A DNA stretch of 64,000 nt from Muscardinus avellanarius (taxonomy: Eukaryota; Chordata; Mammalia; Rodentia; Gliridae): the NCBI GenBank assembly GCA_963383645.1, contig OY726558.1, positions 185,311,634-185,375,633 on the forward strand, in the 5' to 3' direction. Each line of letters opens with the position of its first letter. Position 1 is the stretch's first letter. Both the position numbers and the translations under genes were made by a program. The notes under the pieces were generated by a model. That model had not been told where the DNA came from, searched no databases, and was given only the letters and a program-made list of their open reading frames with translations. Below, in pieces: positions 1 through 11,245 of this stretch.

Positions 1-104
1 AACTTACTGAGTCCCTGTTTCAAAAAAGAGTACAAAATAGGGCTGGGAGCATATCTCAGAGTTAGAATGCTCCTGGGGTTCAATCCCCAGAACCACACAG
101 AAAA
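1..104 (+). mobile_element. B1-dID SINE, 3' part, cut by window edge
   Basis: The window opens inside a composite SINE. The end of the B1 half and its A-rich linker are seen first. The ID half follows from about position 42, with an A-box-like stretch near 55-70 and a B-box-like 'gttcaatccccag' at 79-91. The copy ends in a purine-rich tail. The 5' end lies outside the window. Confidence 0.8.
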
Positions 105-156
105 GAAGGAAGGAAGAAAGGAAGGAAGGAAGGAAGCAAGGGAGGGAGGGAAGGGA
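101..156 (+). repeat. (GGAA)n microsatellite in SINE tail
   Basis: An all-purine run of GGAA/GAAG units with minor variants directly continues the tail of the SINE at 1-104. It probably expanded from that tail. Confidence 0.85.
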
Positions 157-1620
157 CTAGGTTACTTTCTAAACTTCAGGGAGCTCACTGGGGCAGGCAT
201 AGCCAAGGACCTTAATATCATTTGTACACTTTGACACTGGCTTTCTTCACAGTATGTAAATCCTTCCTGCATGCACCTCCTCACTTATAGTGTACAGATT
301 CAGGCACCAGAAGAGAGAGCCAAATGACATGTCAGAGGCTGACTGAGAATCCCCTGATATAACCTATTCAACCACAGACACGCCCAGCTCCTCTCCAGAG
401 GGACACCACCCAGATCAGGCCCTGCCCTGGAACTGGGCACAGAACTTGGGTCTCTCACTGCTCTGGTTCATATGCTTGCTTTATGCAGTCTTGTCTCTTT
501 CTCTACTACCCCACTGTCTCCCCTTCACCCTGCCAGCAGGTGCCATACTTTTCCGAACTCAAATAACAGAGCAGGACCATGCCACCAAACTCAGTGATAC
601 TACGGTATATTAGTTTTCAAGTGATGCTTATTAATACTTTTGAGGGAATTTCATCTCTGTCCAGGGAAAGTAGGATCATAACTCCCCTATATATTGGAAA
701 GAACCACATTTAATGAAAAGAGACCTCCAATTACCTCCACCTATGTTTGTAGGACAATCTCGGTTTAAATTTCTCAGTGTAATTGGTCAACCCCACCCAT
801 CCTTAAGCGTTAAAACTCTCTTTTTCAAAGGACATGCATATTGATATGTTGGCAACAATTAAATTATGGATATTTTGTTTGCTTCTGGTGATATTTGCTA
901 AACTCTGAATATCACACTTTGTGTATATGTTAGAACACTTTGACTTTTGGTATAAAAATACATCTGCCAAAGGAAATGATTTTACCTGGAACAATTAAAC
1001 TCCTTAAATTTAGTTTAGGACAGCTTACTTTTAAACGAATATAACATTTATATTTCTTTAGAAGCAACTCACAATATTCAAGTACTGAAAGGGAATCACT
1101 GGAATACTGATTCAGGAAGACATGCGGGTACTTAGAAATTTTGTTCATGTACCTGGTACATTTAAACATAAAGCAGTGGCTTTTAGAGAGAGAACCAGAC
1201 ACTTTGTTTAGTCACTTGTCTGAATATGATGAATGAGGTCAGTGGTTTGGTGACCTCAATTCTTCTCCCTTGAGGCCCGCTGGCTTCCCCGAAAGGATCC
1301 TTTGGATATCAGTATCATATGTGACTTTATCTGCTGAATGTCAGTGGAATTCTCGATTGTATCCAATTGTATTAAGCTTCTGAAAGAAATTTGTAAATAA
1401 AAAAAATCACATGTAACATTTTATTCTTCCCTAAGTAAGGATAGATACATGTCCGGATTAAGAGTGAACCACACAAGAAATAGAATCAAACTCTAAAAAA
1501 CACAAGTATGCAAATGTGTCTTGGTTTCTGGCAGCTCATCAGACAAATTCATATGCATGCTTTCATCTTTTTACTAGGAATACAGGAATCATGGCAAGTA
1601 CTTTATAGATTTCTAAATGG
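157..1620. other. Single-copy sequence, no gene seen
   Basis: This is AT-rich sequence without a repeat I recognise. Two overlapping short minus-strand frames (803-994, 930-1202) show no domain, no splice-bounded structure and no codon bias visible by eye, so I treat them as chance. Confidence 0.6.
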
Positions 1621-1621
1621 A

Positions 1622-1716
1622 ATGTTCTCAATAATCCCATGATGTATTTGATGTGCTTATATATGATAAATATCCATTTTCTGATGAGAAGTAGTCTCAG
1701 GGATGTTAAAGTTTAC
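1622..1716 (-). mobile_element. Possible MIR SINE remnant
   Basis: Read on the plus strand, the order of short motifs ('aataatcccatgatgt', 'aaatatccattttctgatgag', 'ctcagggatgttaaag') follows the reverse complement of the MIR 3' half. Divergence is high, so this is tentative. Confidence 0.4.
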
Positions 1717-1839
1717 TATCAAATAATGTTAAGTAGATTTAACCCAAAACACTAAGTGAAATTCTATTTGGCCATGGGAAATCCAAATTCCTCAAGAAAA
1801 CAGAGTATCAAAAGTTGTCAAGTAAAAAATACTAGTTTA

Positions 1840-2053
1840 GAGCCAGGCATGGTGCTGCACGCTTGTCATCCCAGCATTCGGGAGACTGAGCCAGAAGGAT
1901 CACAGTTCAAGAACAGCCTTAGTTACTTAGTGAGGCCCTTTGCAACTCAGTGAGACCCTGTTTCAAAATAAAGAATTAAAAATAGGGCTGGGGGTGTTGC
2001 TCGGAGATAGAATGCTCCTGGGTTCTATACCTAGAATTGCAAAAAAAAAAAAA
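1840..2053 (+). mobile_element. B1-dID SINE, full length
   Basis: The B1 half begins 'agccaggcatggtg' at 1840. An A-rich linker follows near 1964-1982, then the ID half (about 1984-2040) and a poly(A) tail at 2041-2053. The flanks 'ctagtttag' upstream and 'cctaattttag' downstream look like a decayed target duplication. A 65-residue plus-strand frame over this copy is only translated SINE. Confidence 0.85.
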
Positions 2054-3518
2054 GCCTAATTTTAGTTACTTATGATTTTATCTCAAAGAAGTTCACAAAA
2101 CTGAGGCGCTTTACATTTGGATAGGCCATTGAGACTCTTGTCACACAGCATCAGACTTTTATCCATCTAGAGAAATGGAAATGCACTTTATTCTGCCACC
2201 CTTTCCCAGCAGCATAGAGCGCGTTACCAATGCAAAACGTCCATTTCACACATAGTTTCAGCCTATTTATTCCTTTTGTTTGTTTAAAGTTGCTACTATT
2301 CTTTATGGATCTTTTGCTTATGTCGAGCAATATTTTAACATTACCCTAACATACTCTTTTCTTTCCTTATAACGCTGGATATCTGTAATGTTTTAATCCA
2401 TCAAGTATAGTTTCATTACTTGAATTATTTTAAAGCCAAGTCAGCCATTCTATAATTTCCATAGTTGGAACACCTCTCCTGTCTCTATGTGGAAGATGTG
2501 CTAGGTTGGTAACTACACTTCAGGCTCCCGAATAAAATCCATTAATGAACAAGCATGCAAAAGCCCAATGGAGTCAGGAATATTTCCTTAAAAGCAGACC
2601 GTTGATACGAATCTCAGGACGCCACCATTGCCAGATATTTTATCAGTCAACATGACTTAGAAGTCTCGTGCCTCTGTGGTTGAATATGTGACAACAGTGG
2701 TCTTTTTTACCCAAATATATGAAAACAAGTGCTTTCGTCTTTCAATACACCCTTGGCCATGGTTAGACGACTGAATTATAACTGAGTGATGCCTGCGCTG
2801 AGTTTTAACAGAGTATTCCTGCAGGATTCAACAAGGATAAAAATTGATGTCCCTCTTGAAACAGAGTGGTACAGATGGCGCAGCTTTATAGCTGTCTCCA
2901 AATACCAAATGCCAAACTGCTCCTTTGATAAGGCAAGGCGGTATAAAGGTTTAAATATAGCCTCCTGGTGGGATGTCAATGAATGATGGATCCCAGTTAC
3001 AAACATACCAAAATGTTCTCTGCTTAAACATTTTTTACAACCATCGTTGTGAAAATTCTATATCAAGGAAATTATGCACAAGGGAAAGGACTTGAAATCT
3101 ACCCTGAATAATCTATGTGTACACTAACACATCGGCTAAACTAGGGGGAGGGGGAGGATGGAACGACATGCCGGCAGCTAGTGGATTTTCTGCCAACACC
3201 TGCCAAAAGTGGAATCTAAAAATGGTGTGTGAGATCCACAAGACTTGCTGTTATGTAATAATAAAAAAGAAGAGCTTTCTTTCTTGAATTAGTTATCTTT
3301 TTATGGCCAAGAGTCCACCAAATGTCAGATGATGGATGGCCTTGTAAGAATTCTATTGGTGTCATAGAATGGTCAATTAGAACATTATACATGTACACAC
3401 ACACATATTCATGTATATGTATTTGAGTATATTTCTGTTTAATAAAGGGCATATTTATTTTTTAAAAAAGCATGGGTAGTAGTTTTCTTAACTTTTGTAA
3501 TTTATACAAAATGGATAC
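2054..3518. other. Single-copy sequence, no gene seen
   Basis: No recognised repeat. Around 2776-3006 both strands are open for 66-76 codons, but neither translation resembles a known family and no start or splice context stands out. A purine-rich patch occurs near 3143-3160. Confidence 0.55.
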
Positions 3519-3519
3519 A

Positions 3520-3598
3520 AGGGGCTGGGAAAAGAGCTGAGTTGTGGAACACTTGACTAACATGTGTAAGACCCTATGCTCTATCTCCAGAACTGCAT
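3520..3598 (+). mobile_element. ID SINE (tRNA-like monomer)
   Basis: A free ID monomer starts 'ggggctggg', includes the 'cttgactaacatgtgtaag' segment typical of ID elements (and absent from the ID half of B1-dID), and ends in an A-rich tail. Its tail is the target of the adjacent L1 insertion. Confidence 0.75.
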
Positions 3599-3607
3599 AA
3601 AAATAAA

Positions 3608-4090
3608 TTAATTTATTATTTTTTGTGACTGACTAATCTTGCTTAGCATAATGTCCTCCAGTTCCATCCTGAAAGTGATGTAATTGTGTTTTTTTATGGC
3701 TGAGTAAAATTCCATTGTGTACATAGCCCACAGTTTTATAATCCATTCATCTGTTGATGGACATCTTGGCTGGTTCCATAGTTTGGCTATGGTGAATTGT
3801 GCAGCTATGAACATAGAAACACATGCATTAGTCTGGTAGTTTGGTTTGCTTTCTTTTGGTTAGATACCCAGAAGTGGTATTGCTGGGTTAAATAGTAAAT
3901 TTGTTCCCATTCTTCTGAGGATCCTCCATACTGTTTTCCAAAGTGGTTGCAGTAATTTGCAATCCCACCAACAATGTCTTAGACTTCCCAATTCTCCACA
4001 TCCTCGCCAGCATCTGTTGTTGTTTGTGTTTTGAATGATTGCCATTCTAGTTGGAGTTAGGTGAAATCTCAGGGTAGATTTGATTTGCAT
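3608..4090 (-). pseudogene. L1 ORF2p C-terminal fragment (dead)
   Basis: On the minus strand 4090-3860 encodes the ORF2p cysteine motif with spacing CX3CX7HX4C, followed by '[13 protein letters not shown]' and 'PAIPLLGI'. A second open stretch (3814-3608) holds 'MFIAAQFTIAKLWNQP' and 'MEFYSAIKKHNYI', both standard for the ORF2p C-terminus. The two stretches are out of frame with each other, and the upstream endonuclease and reverse transcriptase domains are missing. It is a non-functional remnant in the inverted part of the L1. Confidence 0.85.
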
Positions 4091-4500
4091 CTCTCAGATT
4101 GCAAATGATGTTGAACACGTTTTCATGCATTTATTGGGTATTTGAATTTCTTCTTTTGTGAAGAAATTGGATGCTTTCCCTAATATGTGAAAGCTAAGGA
4201 GAAATGGGTCATAGGAGGAACTCTAGGTGAAAAAGGAGATCCTATAGAGAAGCAAATAAGGAAACCTGAGGGGATGGGAGGGGGAAACTCTCTAAAGCAC
4301 TTGATATACTTAAACATATAGAAGTCAACCACTAAGCCAAGCACGGGAAGGAGGTTTGGGGAGGGAATGGGTGGGGGCTGGGTAGGGGCTAACTGGGCAA
4401 TGTGTGCATGTATGTCTATACAAGATTTTATCCCATTCTGATGTATGAATACAATGCACCAATAAAAAAATTAAATAAAAAATAAATAATAAAAAGCAAA
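3612..4500 (+). mobile_element. L1 3' end with 5' inversion (twin priming)
   Basis: The copy has two segments in opposite orientation. From 3612 to about 4167 the minus strand reads ORF2 C-terminus and early 3' UTR. From about 4165 to 4500 the plus strand reads the remaining 3' UTR and A-rich tail. In L1 coordinates the segments are almost contiguous when compared with the uninverted copy at 39757-40071. A perfect 13-bp direct repeat, 'aaaaataaattaa', flanks the element (3599-3611 and 4501-4513). It is low in complexity but sits exactly at both ends. Confidence 0.85.
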
Positions 4501-4513
4501 AAAAATAAATTAA

Positions 4514-5160
4514 GTAGCTAAACAAATAAAAATAAAATTTTAAAGTATCTGAGACATGATCAGGTTTAACTCATCAGTTTCATGTTAAAATGGTTTACAT
4601 AGACAGAGGGGGAAATGGAATTATATAAAACAGCAGGTCCATCTCAAATAGTTTAGAACCTTTAGAAAATTAGCTAGTGAACATATTAAAATTATTTTCT
4701 GGCAAACTTAGAAATAGTTGTGAAGGGAACATATAAAATAATAACATGTGTTTAATGTAGGCAGTGTCAACCAAGTAAATCAAGATAGGGAAGTCAAGTG
4801 AATCTGAAAGATAGAAGCAGTTCCTAGTTTTTGATAGCAAAAGTGAGTGATTAGTCAGTGTAGTAAGAGTGGGGCCTTCAAAGAGGTTTAAAAGCACAGT
4901 CTCAAGGTAAAGAAAGGAGCATTTCCTCCTCAGCACGCAATGCTCGCTCTCCTGCATCTGGACCTTTGTGAACCTCAACACACGTGGATGCCCAGGGTGA
5001 GAAAATGTAGACTTTCTACTTTATTCAGACTATTGTATTTTCTGTTTTATGTTTTTTTGCATATAGGTCAAATAGCCTTGATTGACCACAGTTTTGACTC
5101 ATATCTGCTTGATAAATTACATTGACTTTCTTTTAATTCCAGAACAGATAAAGAGGATAT
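4514..5160. other. Single-copy sequence, no gene seen
   Basis: A minus-strand frame (4670-4981, 103 codons) overlaps a plus-strand one (4940-5125). Neither has recognisable motifs. Confidence 0.55.
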
Positions 5161-5174
5161 AGCTAACATTTATT

Positions 5175-5417
5175 TACTTACTTACTTATTTACTTATTTA
5201 TTTATTTATTATTTATTTATTTATTTATTTATTTATACTGGGGATTGAACTCAGGGGCCTTCTACCTCAGAGCTAGCCCCCCAGCCCTATTTTATTCTTT
5301 ATTTTAAAACAGGGTTATTGAGGGTGTAAATAGCTGGCCACCAACCTGCTTGTAATCTTCCGATCTCAGCTTCCCAAGTAGTAGGATTACAAGCATGTGC
5401 CACCATCCCCAGCTGAT
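5175..5417 (-). mobile_element. B1-dID SINE with (TTTA)n tail
   Basis: Reverse-oriented copy: ID half at about 5235-5285, linker, B1 half to about 5414. Its tail (plus-strand 5175-5234) has become a TTTA/TTAC repeat. The 14-bp flanks 'agctaacatttatt' (5161-5174) and 'agctaatatttatt' (5418-5431) differ at one position and mark the target duplication. Confidence 0.85.
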
Positions 5418-5464
5418 AGCTAATATTTATTGTAAGCCCAGAAAAACAATCACCAAGTTATTGG

Positions 5465-5830
5465 GACTATTTTTTAAATCACTTTATTCTGACTTAATTT
5501 ATATAAAATACATGTTAAGTTCACAATTTGATAAGTTTTGATAAATATGGCTCATGTCACATAACCCAAATAAAAACTTATAATATTCCCATCACTTTTG
5601 AAAATGCTTTAGAGCCCCCATTTTCAGTTATTTTCTTTTTTCCCTTCCAAGTACCACCAATTTGATTTTTCTCATGATAGATCTTATTTGTCTAGCCATA
5701 TAAATGGTAGCAATCATATATTCTCTTTTAAAATCTGGCTTCTTTTATTTAGAAAATCTTTTTGAAATGTATCTATATTGTCACATATAAAAGACATTTC
5801 TATTTTTTAATTGCAGAGTAGAATAAACAT
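5465..5830 (-). mobile_element. Old L1 (L1M-type) 3' region
   Basis: The plus strand shows the reverse complement of an old mammalian L1 3' region. Motifs include 'taagttcacaatttgataag', a weakly kept 'cccccattttcagttatttt', 'tagccatataaatgg' and 'tctggcttcttttattta'. It is heavily diverged and family assignment is approximate. Confidence 0.55.
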
Positions 5831-8205
5831 ATTTTCTATTTTAATACCAAATCAATTTTGGAGGTTAGAGAGGAGATACAAACATCCGTGTAGATAAATA
5901 CTGAGTGTAAGATTGTGTGTCAGGAGCCAAGGGCATCCACTTACTGCATGTTAGAAATTTTAAAGAATTCTCTTTGAATCCCAGTAGTCAGCACGGCATT
6001 ACTTCTGTAATTGAAAGATAAAAAAAGAAAAAATAATAATGACCTCTTTTGAATGTAATGTACCTATTTTTATTATGCCAAATGACATCTCCTAAGCTGG
6101 ATAAAAACATGAAACCAAACATTTTCAAAAGCAAGCACTGAGTTAAAAATTCTCATTTCTAAGACAATTTAAGAAGTAAAATAGAGCTTTTAAATTACTT
6201 ATAAGCCAATTTGCCAAGCTGTCCAAGCTATTTTTTAATCCTTGACTTTCTTCCATATGCATATTTTAATGCCCTATTGAGGTAGGTATGTAGGAACTGA
6301 ACATTTGGGGGAAGATCAGTAAATCATGCATTAACAGGTTTCTGTTATTTCTGAGGGGCAATGATCAAAGGTTAAATTGTTTATAGTCCTCCTTGAATGT
6401 AGTATGACCTCACATAAAATAATAACTGAAGAAGGTTGAGCCTTAGTTAGCTAAGTTTTACAAAATCCTGGTCAGATGATTCTGGAAGGATATATGAATT
6501 CAAGCTTTGTCCTTGAGAGTCAATCTGTTTGTTCAATCTGTTCACATTTTGTACTCTTTGCGTGCAATTTACATTTTAGGATTCACCTCTGGGAAGCTCC
6601 TCTGTTCTTTCACTCTGTCTCTGGATTCAGACTCCAGATGAGAGGTGCTAAAGAATGTCAATCCAACCATTATTGCAGGACTCTTTTGAACTCATTAAAG
6701 ATGGCCTTCTAGGGGATCACCGTCATTGACGCTGGGATCTTTAAGAGGAACTTGGCCCGTGCTGCTGCTGTTTGTCCTTCTTCCTTGATTGAGGCTCGGC
6801 AGCAGGCTGTTGGGTTCTGTGACAGAGCTCATGACCCATCTGAGGTGAGCGGAGATGGATGGAAGGCACCTTCTCTCTGTCAGGAGCAAGGGTTGAGGAA
6901 ACAGAGCAGTGTCTTCCCCAAGACCATGATCTGATCTGGATTCTGCAGCAAAGTAGCTGAAAAAGTTTACCTGTCTCCTCTGAGACTTCATACATTCATC
7001 AGTCTATAGAGAACAGACCTCCTATAGAGAAAAACAGTGGCCAAAGATGCCATGAGCCGAAACACACAGTAATGCCAATGTGTCTTATTAACTTCTTTTA
7101 TGGACTCTGTTTGAAAGTGAGGACGATGGGGCACAGGAAGGTGGCATTAAGTTACTGGAAGCAGCCTACTGAGGCCTGGCATGGTGGTGTTGCTGCAAAG
7201 CTTCTGGGAAGGCTAAGGGAAAGTAATTTTCTGAACTATGGAGAGAGAAATGGGCCAGAGTTAATGCTGTGTCTTTCAGGAGTGGTTCCTGTGTGCTTTG
7301 TCATAAGCAGATTTGGTAAGGGGCATAAGAACATTCTGGTTAAAATCTTTCTGGACAGGAGTTGAAATTTATTATCATAGGCAAATTGTCTTATACAGGA
7401 GACTATGGCGTGGAAGCCTATCACAGATCGACAAGCATGACTTGCCATGAATGACCTCCAGATAGTCTTGTGCAGAGCAAAAGAGTGAGGGATCTTTCTG
7501 CTTGTGTCTGTTTCTCAGTGGAAGTCTTCATGTTTTGTTGCTCAGCTTGAACTTTGCTTTGCCCTATTAAAATGGTTTGGGATACTGCAGGTCCCCAAAG
7601 CTATTCAGAAAGACAGCCTTATATATTCTTCTTATTGGCCTGACATTACCATATGTGAGGCAGAAGTCATCCATCCAACTCTATTTCTGCTCTCAGGCCC
7701 CAGGCTGGTGCTCAGTTCTTTTGATTTAATGTATGTTCCTCTTCCTTACTCCTTCTATAATCCTTGGTCATTCATAAATACTTAAAGAGTCAGAATGACC
7801 CATGGCTCTTTAAGTTTGACATTATCCCTTAGAGCCTGATGCTCAGGCTCCTCCACTATCATGGGACTCTAATAGTAACTTATGGTGGGGAATGGGGAGA
7901 GGGGAGGAAGAGAGATATTTGTATACCTCTACAATTAAAGTTAAATTTCAAATGCAAATATTAATTCCTGTATCTTTTCCACCAGGAGTATGTCCCCAAC
8001 CAGCAATTCCTTTTTTGCTTGTCACTAGTAATAACTTGAATTGATATCTATGTAGGAATATTTCCTAAAGGGACATCAGGATAATCAAAAGAATCAAATT
8101 AAATTGGCATTCAATAACAACAAAAAAAAAAAGAACTGTAGCTATGTGCCCTGAATAATCAGTGGAGTTAATTAGAATGCTAGCGAAGTCCCATGGAAGG
8201 AAACA
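5831..8205. other. Single-copy sequence, no gene seen
   Basis: Mostly AT-rich. A stretch at about 6690-7450 is visibly richer in G+C and open in several frames (6695-6991 minus, 6752-6934 plus, 7072-7365 plus). None of the translations shows a known domain. The part near 7171-7215 may contain a very decayed B1 scrap. Confidence 0.5.
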
Positions 8206-8264
8206 CTATTTTTTAATGTTAATCAGGTGACTCTGATGTACAGCCAGTGTTGAGAATCACTGCA
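8206..8264 (+). mobile_element. MER5 (hAT-Charlie) 3' fragment
   Basis: 'aggtgactctgatgtacagc' followed by 'gttgagaatcactg' matches the end of MER5A/B non-autonomous hAT elements. Only the last ~60 bp survive. Confidence 0.7.
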
Positions 8265-9948
8265 ACTCAAGAACGACACGAGGTAGGAATTATTCGTTTA
8301 CCTAGGCATTACCAGATGTTTACTTAGAAAATACTCTATGCTGGGGACTGGTTACAAAAAGACTCCTCTCTTTAAGGAACTCAGAGACTGACAGTGGAAA
8401 TAGAAAGTTGGATCTAAAGACTCCCATGACTTATGATAGTGCTTTTCCTGATAACCTTTATAAAATGACACAGGTAGTTATAACAGAGAGCTGCTTAGGG
8501 CATGAGGCCTCTTTGCTTTGATGTGGAGCCCTGTGAAGCCCTTAACAGGCCACTGTGAGCAGAAGACACATTTATTAATTGTTTGCCAAAAGAATGACAA
8601 TCTGCAAAGTGATTTATTCTTCCACACTGAGTTCCTTTATTTTTAAATATACAACTAATTGGTGTTACAAATGATGTGTTAAACAGATGTACTTAATTTT
8701 TGTGTGTGGAGCCTCATTATAAACTTCTTCTCATTAGACACATCTGCCTCCTAAGACAGATAGATCCTCCTCTAAATATTAATTCAAACGCAGTGATCGC
8801 AGATGCCTTAGTTGAGGTAGATTTGCCTTCTCTTTGTGGAAGTAATGGAAACAGAAGCATTGGCTTCAGGATTGGGAAATATGATCTAGAAAATTCTACC
8901 CAGGGAGGAAGTTACATCAAATTGGACAAGTCACTTCCTTTTTCATTAAAGAGAACTACTGCCCAATAATGGGCAGGACTGTGCTAGATGTGGGGATAAA
9001 AGTGGTCAAGATGAGATACTTTTTCATCTACAAAAAAGTTTCAAAGCCCAACAGGTGATAAATTCCTTACCAACTTCTAATACTACTTCTGATTCTACCA
9101 ACTTCTAATACTACTTCTGATTCTATAGAGGCAGGATTTCTGAGGTCCTAAAGGCAGGTTTTAGAGTTTTATTTACCACTTCATAACTGGTGGCTGGGAT
9201 ATATATATATAAATGGTGTTCAGCTCCCACCACTCCCCATAAAATGTTAGGAGAATACTAGACAGTATTATTTCATATGGATTTGAAGATTGCCTGATAT
9301 GTTTATAAATTCTTTAGTAAATGAAAGTTACTTGGTAAACATTAAAATTTGTCAAATATTTTGAGATATATCTGTGTATTTTAATATAGTCTAAGTGAAA
9401 TGACTTTGAAATTATACAGTAAGGTAGAACACAGTTGTCAACAACTAGAGTGCCTTAGTCACAAGGTGTAATTTTTGAGGTATGCAGTGTATATTTTTAA
9501 TTTTTAAAGTTATTCTTTTAAAACGTCCACAAACCCAGCTGAAGACCTACAAAAAGTACATGGGATTCAACAGGGATTTTTATTCATTTTTAAACATGAA
9601 GTAGGCACATATGCAGATGTATGTCATCAGCGGACTTGCTGGAAATCAAAGTATTTTTCTTGTATGAAAAATGGATTTGGCAAATGTAGGTGATGTGCAT
9701 AGATTTTTAGAAAATTACATCACTATGATAGTCAAATAACTGAAACACCAATAATGATTCATATGTTTGTACCATCGCAAATGTTTCTAACATTAGTGCC
9801 ATCTTTAGCCACGATATACCATCTAAGTACTAAGTATTCAGCCATATTCTGAATTTTTTTTCATCCAGATTAGGTTATGTCATGTATTCTGAATTAAAAG
9901 ATTCTGTCGTGTAAATCTTCATAAGTTATGACAAAATTAAAATAATAA
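8265..9948. other. Single-copy sequence with weak ancient-repeat traces
   Basis: No gene seen. Two places ('ctctatgctggggactgg' near 8335 and 'tgtgctagatgtggggataa' near 8981) recall the common mammalian motif 'gtgctaggtgctggggatac' of an ancient repeat, but they are too short and diverged to classify. Confidence 0.45.
9069..9124 (+). repeat. Perfect 28-bp tandem duplication
   Basis: Two identical 28-bp units lie head to tail (9069-9096 and 9097-9124). Each starts 'accaacttctaatac' and ends 'cttctgattct'. There is no third copy. Confidence 0.95.
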
Positions 9949-10140
9949 ACTGTACATGGTAGCAGGTGCATGTAATCCCAGTATGTGGGAAAATGAGACA
10001 GGAAGATTTCAGGTTTTCAGCCAGCCACAGCAATTTAGGGAGACTCTGTTTCAAAATTAAAAAAAAAAAAGGACTGGAGTTTTAGGTCAGAGATAGAAAG
10101 CCCCTGGGTTCAATCCCGAATACCCCCCCCCCAAAAAAAA
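9949..10140 (+). mobile_element. B1-dID SINE
   Basis: A diverged B1 half ('catggtagcaggtgcatgtaa') is followed by an A-rich linker, an ID half with 'gggttcaatcccgaatacc', a C8 run and an A8/TA tail. Confidence 0.8.
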
Positions 10141-10150
10141 TATATATATA

Positions 10151-10505
10151 TACATTCATAAGATTTAATTTAATTTTCATTCATGAAAAATGTTGCGCTG
10201 ATTTGAATGAAATTTAAGATATATTGGTAAATATGAAAATCAATTTTCAGAGGTATATGGAAAACATCTCATTTGTGTTCTGAAGTGTGAAGGGGTACTT
10301 TATAGAGATGAACGTATATCCATAGGTAACCATAGAGATAGGCTCATGTACTCTGAAAAATCTGGAAGGATTTGAAGGAACGATGTATGTTTGCAATGTG
10401 CACTTGCTTAGGATGGGCATTCTACATTTCTTAATATCTGTTTTCTATTTATAATTATAAAGAGAATCAAGATAAAATATAGCTTGGTAACCAAAAATTG
10501 TAATC
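10151..10505. other. Single-copy sequence, nothing recognised
   Basis: AT-rich with no repeat or coding signal. Confidence 0.55.
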
Positions 10506-10712
10506 AGTCCCCGACTCACAATGACTTGACTTCATAATGAAGTGAGAGTGACGCACTCAGTGGGAACTGTACTTCAAGTTGTGAATTTTGATCATTCCCT
10601 GGGCTAGTGGTATGTGATAGATGCCCTCTCATGGCACTGGATAGCCACAGACCAGAGCTTGTGGTCAACCCTGTGCCTGGGTAAATGCTATTCTCTACTA
10701 AATTTGAATGCA
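10506..10712 (-). mobile_element. Tigger-derived (MER8-like) element, 3' part
   Basis: The plus strand begins with the reverse complement of the Tigger/MER8 right terminus ('agtccccgactcacaatgac'), then 'ctgtacttcaag', 'gaattttgatcattccctgg' and 'cctctcatggcactgg'. This is the internal order expected reading backwards into the element. The left end is absent. A 65-residue minus-strand frame here is incidental. Confidence 0.7.
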
Positions 10713-10945
10713 TATGTTCCTTGACTTACGATGAGGTTACACTCTGATTAAACCCATCACAAGTTTAAAATATCGTATGTTGAAAATGCAATTAAAAGAC
10801 TTAGGCTGCCAAACGGCTTATCGAGAGCGCAGTGCAGAGTGTGGCTTCTCTTTGGGACCCAGTGATTGACTGGGAGCTGTGGAAAGTTCAGAATTCAAAG
10901 TATGGTTTCTACTGAATGAATGCTTGCTTTAATGATAATGCTAAT
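10713..10945 (+). mobile_element. Tigger-derived (MER8-like) element, near complete
   Basis: This copy starts with a left terminus in plus orientation ('ttccttgacttacgatgagg', then 'taaacccatcacaagttta') and runs to 'agtatggtttctactgaatg' close to the right end, where it fades out. It abuts the opposite-strand copy at 10506-10712, and both carry the near-right internal segment, so they are two separate copies. Confidence 0.7.
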
Positions 10946-10973
10946 AGTTTCTGAAATAAAATATATTTGACTT

Positions 10974-11175
10974 AGCCCGGTGTGGTGGTGTATTCTTGTA
11001 ATCTCAGTACTTGGGAGGCTGAGACAGGAGGATCGCAGGTCGCTGCCAGCCTCAGCTACTTAGTGAGGCCCTCTGCAACTTAGTAAGACTATGTTTCAAA
11101 ATAAAAAAAGAAAGAAATAGGACTGGGGGTAGAGCTCAGAGATAGAAAGCCCTGGGCTCAATATCCAGTACTGCT
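10974..11175 (+). mobile_element. B1-dID SINE
   Basis: A complete B1 half, an A-rich linker and an ID half with the 'gagctcagagatagaaagcc' box region. The 3' end passes directly into a TA/TG repeat. Confidence 0.85.
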
Positions 11176-11243
11176 ATATATATATGTATATATGTATGTG
11201 TATGTGTATATGTATATATGTATATATATATATATATATACAC
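11174..11243 (+). repeat. (TA)n/(TG)n compound repeat
   Basis: Alternating TA, TATG and TGTA units replace the usual poly(A) tail of the SINE just upstream. Confidence 0.9.
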
Positions 11244-11245
11244 AT

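Noticed and set aside
6695..7365. Overlapping open frames in a G+C-richer patch, considered as an exon
   Set aside because: Frames are open on both strands, products are unrelated to known proteins, and no consistent acceptor/donor pair frames one of them.
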